Below, one piece after another: positions 39,706 to 45,264 of a stretch of 45,264 bases of DNA. Position 1 is the stretch's first letter. Every line of letters begins with the position of its first letter. The notes under the pieces were generated by a model that ran no database searches, was not told where the DNA came from, and worked only from the letters and a program-made list of their open reading frames with translations. The translations under genes were made by a program, and so were the position numbers. Where the stretch lies: positions 1 through 45,264 of the forward strand of contig CANJWH010000020.1 in NCBI GenBank assembly GCA_947478465.1. The letters run 5' to 3'. The stretch comes from Bacteroidota bacterium. Its GTDB lineage: Bacteria > Bacteroidota > Bacteroidia > SXHM01.

Positions 39706-41678
39706 AAAATAAATCAAGTGCCTTTAGCGTATTAACTATCGCAGTTTTTACTTTGTTTTCGGGAATAGTTAATGCCCAGAACCTGTCTTTTGAAGAAAGG
39801 AGACAGCAATATATTGACAGCGCTCTAACAAATTTCAACGGTGGAGATGCCATAGTTATTCAGGCTTATATGGGAGTTCCGGTAGATCAAAATGTATTGG
39901 ATGGAATTTTCAATGTCATGCTTACTAAAAGCACCATAGACTTTGATATTGTTAAACTGGTTCGTGTATTGTTTCTTTCAAATGGAGAATACGAGAGTCA
40001 GATTTTGCCCTCCATTTACCAGGTTCCCTTCTGGCTGCGTGATGGTGAGAATTTAAGAGTTCATTGGTCTGAGAACCATATGATCTTGTGGATGAGTTCT
40101 GACTGGTTACTGCATGAGCGCTACAACAAACCAATTGATTCAAATTTAGAAATACGCTTGCGCCAATACCTGCATATGAAAATGGAATATGGTTTTTATG
40201 AATTCTTTTCATCAACCTATTCGCCATTCACCTTAGCGGCATTGCTTAATCTTGCAGATTTTGCTGAAGATGCTGAAATAAAAGACCTTGCAAGGCAGGC
40301 CGCACAAAAACTGCTTACCGAACTTCTCTCCATAACCAATGATTATGGAGTTATGTATCCTGCAGCAGGAAGAAATTACTATGGGCGTTATTCCAATTTC
40401 TACAACCAAAATATTTCAAGTATTATTTATTTGCTTACCGGGTTTGGTGAAGTGCCTAATGATGCAAGCCATTCAGGTGGTTTTCTTGCTACCAGTTCGG
40501 TTGATTTTACCTCAGTTATTAATTCATGGACGGCAACAATTGATACCGTTTATCACATAGGACACCCGATAGAAAGCTTTGATACAATTCTGCAGGCGCA
40601 ATCTCCCGGAGATAAAGTGATTTTTCAGTGGAGTTCCGGTTCCTATTTTCATCCAGTAGTTGCGCTGGAGTCTGCTCAAATGATTACAGATTCAAATTTA
40701 TGGGCAAACCCTGAATTTGCAGAGTTAAGTTTCTTTTCATCATTACCTATTCAGAATATTCCAACCGTTGCCGAGAATTTGAGTTGCGCATCAAAGAGCA
40801 CAGTAATTTGCGGTGAAGATGTTGCCGTTTTTAAAAATGGTTCGGTGGTCTTATCGTCTATTCAGGATTTTTGGAAAGGGAAATGGGGCTACCAACAATT
40901 CCCATGCGTGGCTGCTATCGGCACAACTGCTGTGCTTACCACATCAGGAAAACCTGAAATAGACCAAAATAATATTAGTGCTGATCACGCCAATGATAAT
41001 TTACCTTGTGTAACACAAAATAGTAATGTAGCATTGATGATGTATTGGCCCGAGGTAAAGCCTGATTTGGTAGGTATTGCCCGAAAGGAAGTTAGTTTGT
41101 ATCTCACCGAAAATGACTTTGACGAAACAGTGGAAAACAACCTTTGGCTGATGGGAAGAAAGGGGAACGGTTATGTAGCTGTCAGAAGAGCTTGCACCGG
41201 AGTAATAGATGGAGTAAAAGCTTGTTACAATTCCAGCCACCAAAGTTGGGTCACAGTTGTGGGGAATGCAGAAATGTACAGCAGCTTTGCAAACTTCCAA
41301 TCTATGATAGCACAATCACAATTTGAAGAGCAGTTTTATTACAATCCCGTTACACAGGATTCTGTTTATTTTGCATCCATTAGTGTTGATACTGTTTCTG
41401 CGAACTATACCTGGACACGAGAAAATAATACAACTTCCATTGAGGATGTGGTCGATAATACTACTATTAATGTCTATCCAAATCCAAGCAACGGAATACT
41501 GACTATTTCGTCCGTTAACAAAGTTTCAGCATTAGAAATGTATGACGTTGCAGGAAGAATGGTTTATACTCAAAATAATACTCAACAGGCTAATATTTCA
41601 CAATTGAGTAACGGGCTTTATAACCTGAAGATTATTACTGAAGACACTATAGTTTGCCGAAAAATAATAAAATATTAA
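39702..41678 (+). CDS. T9SS-exported protein of unknown function, possible (alpha/alpha) toroid
   Basis: A 658-residue secreted protein. Signal peptide cleaves near N-A-Q. Residues of about 100-270 are helical, with R-V-H-W-S-E-N-H-M-I-L-W-M-S-S-D-W-L-L-H-E-R and L-R-Q-Y-L-H-M-K-M-E-Y-G-F-Y-E-F, then G-V-M-Y-P-A-A-G-R-N-Y-Y-G-R-Y. This resembles, by pattern, the alpha/alpha toroid of polysaccharide-lyase/heparinase-type or related uncharacterised proteins that share S-E-N-H. Residues of about 290-570 look like beta-sandwich, and the last 75 form a T9SS type A sorting domain ([21 protein letters not shown]). An enzyme on polysaccharide is plausible given the GH5 neighbour but unproven. It overlaps the DUF3089 stop by four bases. 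Confidence 0.7.
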   Translation: MKNKSSAFSVLTIAVFTLFSGIVNAQNLSFEERRQQYIDSALTNFNGGDAIVIQAYMGVPVDQNVLDGIFNVMLTKSTIDFDIVKLVRVLFLSNGEYESQILPSIYQVPFWLRDGENLRVHWSENHMILWMSSDWLLHERYNKPIDSNLEIRLRQYLHMKMEYGFYEFFSSTYSPFTLAALLNLADFAEDAEIKDLARQAAQKLLTELLSITNDYGVMYPAAGRNYYGRYSNFYNQNISSIIYLLTGFGEVPNDASHSGGFLATSSVDFTSVINSWTATIDTVYHIGHPIESFDTILQAQSPGDKVIFQWSSGSYFHPVVALESAQMITDSNLWANPEFAELSFFSSLPIQNIPTVAENLSCASKSTVICGEDVAVFKNGSVVLSSIQDFWKGKWGYQQFPCVAAIGTTAVLTTSGKPEIDQNNISADHANDNLPCVTQNSNVALMMYWPEVKPDLVGIARKEVSLYLTENDFDETVENNLWLMGRKGNGYVAVRRACTGVIDGVKACYNSSHQSWVTVVGNAEMYSSFANFQSMIAQSQFEEQFYYNPVTQDSVYFASISVDTVSANYTWTRENNTTSIEDVVDNTTINVYPNPSNGILTISSVNKVSALEMYDVAGRMVYTQNNTQQANISQLSNGLYNLKIITEDTIVCRKIIKY

Positions 41679-41687
41679 TCTAACAAC

Positions 41688-42971
41688 ATGAGCAGATTTG
41701 TATTAAGCATTCTTTTTATTTTAATGGTTGGTAATGCTCAGAGTCAAACTCTTGCACACCAGCGCTGCGCAGCTTTTGAACGCGGAATAAATATTAATAA
41801 CTGGCTTGAAGAGTATTGGAATCCAAACTGGCCAAGTGCAGACGGATACAACAAAAGCGATGTGGAAGCTATGAAAACAGCAGGCATAAAATCCATTCGC
41901 CTGCCCATTGGTTTTTCGTTTATCAGTGATACTGTTGCACCTTATTATGTTGATACCAATCACGTATTATTTCAGCGCATAGATTCAATGATAAAATGGA
42001 CGGACGAGTTGAACCTGAAATTGATTATTGACAATCATCACGGATGGGAATTAACGAATGAGAACTGGAGAAATCACAAAGACCGTTTTGCTCACCTTTG
42101 GGGTGTTGTAGCAAAAAAGTATCAGTACCTTGACCCTGAGCGCTGCTTTTTTGAATTGATGAATGAACCTCCCATAGCTTTTAATGATTTGGATTCATTG
42201 AACCTGTTGTTTAATACTGCAATTGATTCTATCCGGAAATATACCACTGCACACAGCATAGTTGTTTCGCCTAATTTAGGAAGCTGGGGAATGGCTTTAA
42301 ATCTTTATCAGCCCCTGGCTGACACTAACCTGATTTATACATTTCATTGTTACGACCCTCTTGATTTTACACATCAGGGATTTACCTGGCATGATCCATT
42401 TTATCCCGAAGGCACTTTGTTTCCAACAACAGGAGACCCGTTTTATGAAAACTTTTTGTACGAGTCGTGGAGACGGGTTGCAACCTGGAAAGCCACTTAT
42501 AATAAACCGCTGTTTCTGGGCGAGTTTGGAGTAGGAAGTTATGCAGATGCAGAAAGCCGTTGCCGCTGGATTGAATTTGTAGGTAATAAAATCGACTCGC
42601 TTAATCTGACATGGTTCTACTGGGATTGGGCCGGTGGCTTCCCGATGTTTAATTCGCATGTTACAACCGAAGACAGTATTATACCCTGCTTTAAATATGC
42701 ACTGCATCTTTTCAGTGATACCGTTTCGGGAATTGAAGTGCCTGAGAATTATAACACTGTTTACGTTTATCCTAATCCTATTCAGGATATGTTTACTGTT
42801 TCAGGTGTTTCTTCTGATGTAAAATTGGTAATAACCGATGCTACGGGTAAATTGGTTTATCAGGCAACAAACAGCGGACGCATTAATACTTCATTTCTAA
42901 AGCCCGGCTATTACACACTTTTTATCTCTGACAGATCTAAAAATTCGTGGCTTAAATTGCTGAAACAATAA
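41688..42971 (+). CDS. T9SS-exported glycoside hydrolase family 5 (endoglucanase/mannanase-like)
   Basis: A 427-residue secreted glycanase. After the signal peptide (cleavage near A-Q-S-Q) residues of about 25-345 form the GH5 TIM barrel: [23 protein letters not shown], the acid/base in L-M-N-E160-P, the H-C-Y motif, and the nucleophile in F-L-G-E279-F-G. The tail of about 75 residues is a T9SS type A sorting domain (V-Y-P-N-P-I-Q, T-D-A-T-G-K, G-Y-Y-T-L-F-I). It should cut beta-linked glucan or mannan outside the cell; the specific substrate is not determinable here. It begins nine bases after the preceding cargo gene. Confidence 0.92.
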   Translation: MSRFVLSILFILMVGNAQSQTLAHQRCAAFERGININNWLEEYWNPNWPSADGYNKSDVEAMKTAGIKSIRLPIGFSFISDTVAPYYVDTNHVLFQRIDSMIKWTDELNLKLIIDNHHGWELTNENWRNHKDRFAHLWGVVAKKYQYLDPERCFFELMNEPPIAFNDLDSLNLLFNTAIDSIRKYTTAHSIVVSPNLGSWGMALNLYQPLADTNLIYTFHCYDPLDFTHQGFTWHDPFYPEGTLFPTTGDPFYENFLYESWRRVATWKATYNKPLFLGEFGVGSYADAESRCRWIEFVGNKIDSLNLTWFYWDWAGGFPMFNSHVTTEDSIIPCFKYALHLFSDTVSGIEVPENYNTVYVYPNPIQDMFTVSGVSSDVKLVITDATGKLVYQATNSGRINTSFLKPGYYTLFISDRSKNSWLKLLKQ

Positions 42972-42993
42972 TTTTGCGGTAAAAAGATTTTCA

Positions 42994-45264
42994 GTGTTTA
43001 ATAAGTTCACAGCATCGGTGTTGCTCTTTTTCTTTTCTGTTGGTGCTTCGTACGCACAGAAAGACAGGAGAGCTATTGACGAGAAGTTTTTTGAATTTGA
43101 TACTTATCCTTTTGAACTAGGAGAAAGCAGCAGCAAGTGGGGCTTGAAATTTAAAGAAGTGTATGAACCCGCTCTGGCAGTTAATTATCTGAAGCGCAAT
43201 TTTCATTACAACACCCGCGTTGACACTTTGTTAAATAATAACTGGCTGGCCTTGCAATTATATGATAAGTTCGAGCGCTGGAGCTATGGTCCACGCTTTC
43301 AGTATATGGTTGGCATAAAAGGGAAACAGGTGGATATGTTTACCCTTTCCGGTGAAATTTTAGGAAGCAATGTAACGGAGTTTTTACCCGAAAAAGTAAA
43401 CCTTGAAAAAAGCGATGTGGTGCTTACCCTGAAAACGGACAACCAATGGAAATGGTATTACGAAGGCGATTTTTATAATAAAAACACAACCATTTATTAC
43501 AACTCATCCGCATTTGATAAACTGGAAGTTGTGCGCGATACCGTTCTGGCAAATTTTAATTTTATAACCGAGGTGAAGGGAGTTCAACAACGTTATAATG
43601 TTCTGGGGCATGAGGTTTCGGCTAATGAGGTGGCCTACACTAAACCGGTTCAGCAAGCTATTGTGAAAGAAGAGACTGTTACAGCACAGGTGGAGAAAAA
43701 GCAAGAGCCGGCAGTAAAAGCAGAGCAGGAACAAAAAGCAGCAGCAGATGCAAAAGCAAAAGCAGAGGAAGCCCAGAAGCAGGCTGCATTAAAAGCCCAA
43801 AAAGAAGCTGAAGAAAAAGCAAGAATTGCAACAGAACAAAAAGCAGCAGCAGAAGCAAAACGTATTGCTGAAGCAGAAAAAGAAAAAGCAGAAGCAGAAG
43901 CTAAAGCAGAGGAAGACCAGAAGCAGGCTGCGCTAAAAGCCCAAAAAGAAGCTGAAGAAAAGGCAAGAATTGCAACAGAACAAAAAGCAGCAGAAACCAA
44001 ACGTATTGCTGAAGCAGAAAAAGAAAAAGCAGCAACCGAGGCAAAAGCTAAAGCCGATGAAGCAGAGAAGCAGGCCGCACTGAATGCCCAGAAAGATGCT
44101 GAAGAAAAAGCAAGAATTGCAACAGAACAAAAAGCAGCCGAAGTAGCCAAACGTATTGCTGAAGCAGAAAAAGTAAAAGCAGCTCAGGAAGCTGATTTAA
44201 AAGCAGAAGCAGCGGCAAAAGAAATAGCTGCGCTGAAAGCACAACTGGCTGCTGAAGAAAAGGCAAGACAATCAGCTGAATTAAAAGCAAAAGCAGAAGA
44301 AGAGCAAAAAAATAATGCTCTTAAAGCATTGAAAGAAGCCGAGGAGAAAGAACGCTTAGCAGCAGAACAAAAAACAAAAGAAGATGCCCAACGCATTGCT
44401 GAAGCCGAGCAGGCAAAAGCGGCAGCAGTGGCAAAAGCTAAAGCAGAGGAGGCCCAGAAACAGGCGGCTATCAAAGCGCAGAAAGAAGCAGAGGAAAAAG
44501 CCAGAATAGCTGCAGAACAAAAATCAATTGAAGAGGCAAAACAAAAGGCAGCAGAAGTGGCAGCACAAAAGGCAAAAGAAGCAGCAGATATTAAGGCTGC
44601 GGTTGCAAAGGCAATCAGGGAAGCCGAGGAAAAGGAACGAATAGCTGCAGAACAAAAAGCAGCAGAAGAAGCCAAACGCATTGCTGAAGAAGTAAAAGCA
44701 AAAGCTGCAGCAGAGGCAAAGGCTAAAGCAGAAGAAGCAGAAAAACAGGCTGCACTAAAAGCCCATAAAGAAGCCGAAGAAAAAGCCAGAATAGCTGCCG
44801 AGCAAAAATCAATTGAAGAGGCAAAACAAAAGGCTGCAGAAGAAGCTAAGCGAGCAGCAGAATTGGCAGCTCAAAAGGCAAAGGAAGAGGCAGATATTAA
44901 AGCTGCGGTTGCAAAGGCAATCAGGGAAGCCGAGGAAAAGGAACGGATAGCAGCTGAACAAAAAGCAAAAGAAGAAGCCAAACGCATTGCGGAAGCTGAG
45001 CAGGCAAAAGCGGCAGCAGAGGCCAAGGCTAAAGCAGAGGAGGCCCAGAAACAGGCGGCTTTGAAAGCCCAAAAAGAAGCAAAAGAAGAAGCCAAACGCA
45101 TTGCGGAAGCTGAGCAGGCAAAAGCGGCAGCAGAGGCCAAGGCTAAAGCAGAGGAGGCCCAGAAACAGGCGGCACTAAAAGCCCAAAAAGAAGCGGAAGA
45201 AAAAGCCAGAATAGCAGCAGAACAAAAAGCAGCTGAAGCCGAAAAAGCAAAAGCTGAAGCAGAG
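42994..45264 (+). CDS. Giant exported Ala/Lys/Glu coiled-coil protein, 3' end beyond window
   Basis: The frame is open for 757 codons from GTG 42994 to the right edge without a stop; no ATG lies between the previous in-frame stop and the signal peptide. The N-terminus is [21 protein letters not shown], a clear signal peptide. Residues of about 24-210 form a globular beta-rich domain ([35 protein letters not shown]). From about 230 to the edge the protein is almost only A, K, E, Q, R and I in TolA-like repeats ([21 protein letters not shown]) predicted to form a very long helix or coiled coil spanning the periplasm or beyond. It lies 22 bases after GH5 and is the fourth gene of the cluster. 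The total length and C-terminal domain are unknown. Confidence 0.8.
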   Translation, partial: MFNKFTASVLLFFFSVGASYAQKDRRAIDEKFFEFDTYPFELGESSSKWGLKFKEVYEPALAVNYLKRNFHYNTRVDTLLNNNWLALQLYDKFERWSYGPRFQYMVGIKGKQVDMFTLSGEILGSNVTEFLPEKVNLEKSDVVLTLKTDNQWKWYYEGDFYNKNTTIYYNSSAFDKLEVVRDTVLANFNFITEVKGVQQRYNVLGHEVSANEVAYTKPVQQAIVKEETVTAQVEKKQEPAVKAEQEQKAAADAKAKAEEAQKQAALKAQKEAEEKARIATEQKAAAEAKRIAEAEKEKAEAEAKAEEDQKQAALKAQKEAEEKARIATEQKAAETKRIAEAEKEKAATEAKAKADEAEKQAALNAQKDAEEKARIATEQKAAEVAKRIAEAEKVKAAQEADLKAEAAAKEIAALKAQLAAEEKARQSAELKAKAEEEQKNNALKALKEAEEKERLAAEQKTKEDAQRIAEAEQAKAAAVAKAKAEEAQKQAAIKAQKEAEEKARIAAEQKSIEEAKQKAAEVAAQKAKEAADIKAAVAKAIREAEEKERIAAEQKAAEEAKRIAEEVKAKAAAEAKAKAEEAEKQAALKAHKEAEEKARIAAEQKSIEEAKQKAAEEAKRAAELAAQKAKEEADIKAAVAKAIREAEEKERIAAEQKAKEEAKRIAEAEQAKAAAEAKAKAEEAQKQAALKAQKEAKEEAKRIAEAEQAKAAAEAKAKAEEAQKQAALKAQKEAEEKARIAAEQKAAEAEKAKAEAE
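44500..44960 (+). repeat. Long near-identical internal repeats in the coiled-coil gene, 285/306-bp offset
   Basis: Two blocks recur almost unchanged: AAATCAATTGAAGAG (44521 and 44806, offset 285) and GATATTAAGGCTGC/GATATTAAAGCTGC (44587 and 44893, offset 306). The 21-base difference is one inserted heptad codon block, consistent with coiled-coil growth by unit duplication. Confidence 0.75.
44964..45191 (+). repeat. Near-perfect 114-bp tandem duplication in the coiled-coil gene
   Basis: Copies at 44964-45077 and 45078-45191 are 114 bases (38 codons) each. The first 96 or so bases are identical; only a few differences follow. Such perfect identity suggests recent expansion and likely length variation between strains. 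Confidence 0.85.

Noticed and set aside
43504..45140. Many long minus-strand open frames rich in Ala, Ser, Phe and Cys
   Set aside because: They are complements of the Ala/Lys/Glu repeat codons on the plus strand and carry no motif; the plus-strand frame has a signal peptide.
43680..45264. Coding repeats considered as a CRISPR or satellite array
   Set aside because: Repeats are in codon frame, have no unique spacers, and extend one protein; they are coiled-coil units.

Overview
The window is about 45 kb of low-to-mid GC DNA from a member of the Bacteroidota. Several independent signs agree: secreted proteins end in type IX secretion (T9SS) type A sorting domains; a PorQ gene and a PorE-like gene are present; many genes lack a Shine-Dalgarno sequence; and about sixteen starts are preceded by the Bacteroidota -7 element TAnnTTTG. 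The mix of genes suggests an environmental, Chitinophagales/Sphingobacteriia-like or deeper Bacteroidota lineage, but I cannot fix the class by reading alone. The window looks like ordinary chromosome: I saw no tRNA, rRNA operon, CRISPR array, insertion sequence or integrase.

Layout. 1-2642: the 3' end of a SOUL-type protein, a PD-(D/E)XK-like nuclease candidate, a free-standing N-terminal domain of a large RluA-type pseudouridine synthase, and a small GIY-YIG-like protein. 2643-10521: a 1254-residue T9SS cargo with a beta-propeller and FN3 repeats, an outer-membrane protein next to lipoyl synthase (lipA), and a T9SS-exported M43 metalloprotease. 10522-14736: gap, gltA, cmk and porQ. 14737-17705: a TetR regulator with a PagL-like deacylase, divergent from an AlkB-family hydroxylase across a clear palindromic operator. 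17702-23948: a PorE-like TPR/PD40/OmpA protein, queE, a SiaB-like protein, an HNH/AP2 protein, folD and two small exported proteins. 23994-28203: an S4-less RluF-like pseudouridine synthase, a GH105-SUMF1 fusion and asnB. 28206-36496: a minus-strand run of ffh, a GIN-domain lipoprotein, purA, a STAS protein, fur, arginine decarboxylase, the arginine/citrulline hydrolase CtlX, a DPM-type glycosyltransferase and a DUF4199 membrane protein. 36593-36690: the SRP RNA. 36695-38638: a beta-helix-like lipoprotein and a Nudix hydrolase. 38695-45264: a tightly packed plus-strand cluster of a DUF3089 hydrolase, an unknown T9SS cargo, a GH5 glycanase and a very large Ala/Lys/Glu coiled-coil protein that runs off the right edge.

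How the genes work together. The strongest theme is protein export to the cell surface: T9SS parts (PorQ, perhaps the PorE-like protein) and four T9SS cargos lie in one window, and the SRP particle is represented by both its protein (ffh) and its RNA. A second theme is central metabolism (gap, gltA, lipA, purA, folD, asnB, queE). The parts most likely to repay work are the 38.7-45.3 kb secreted-enzyme/coiled-coil cluster, the TetR-PagL-AlkB module with its operator, the GH105-SUMF1 fusion, and the orphan RluA N-terminal domain.
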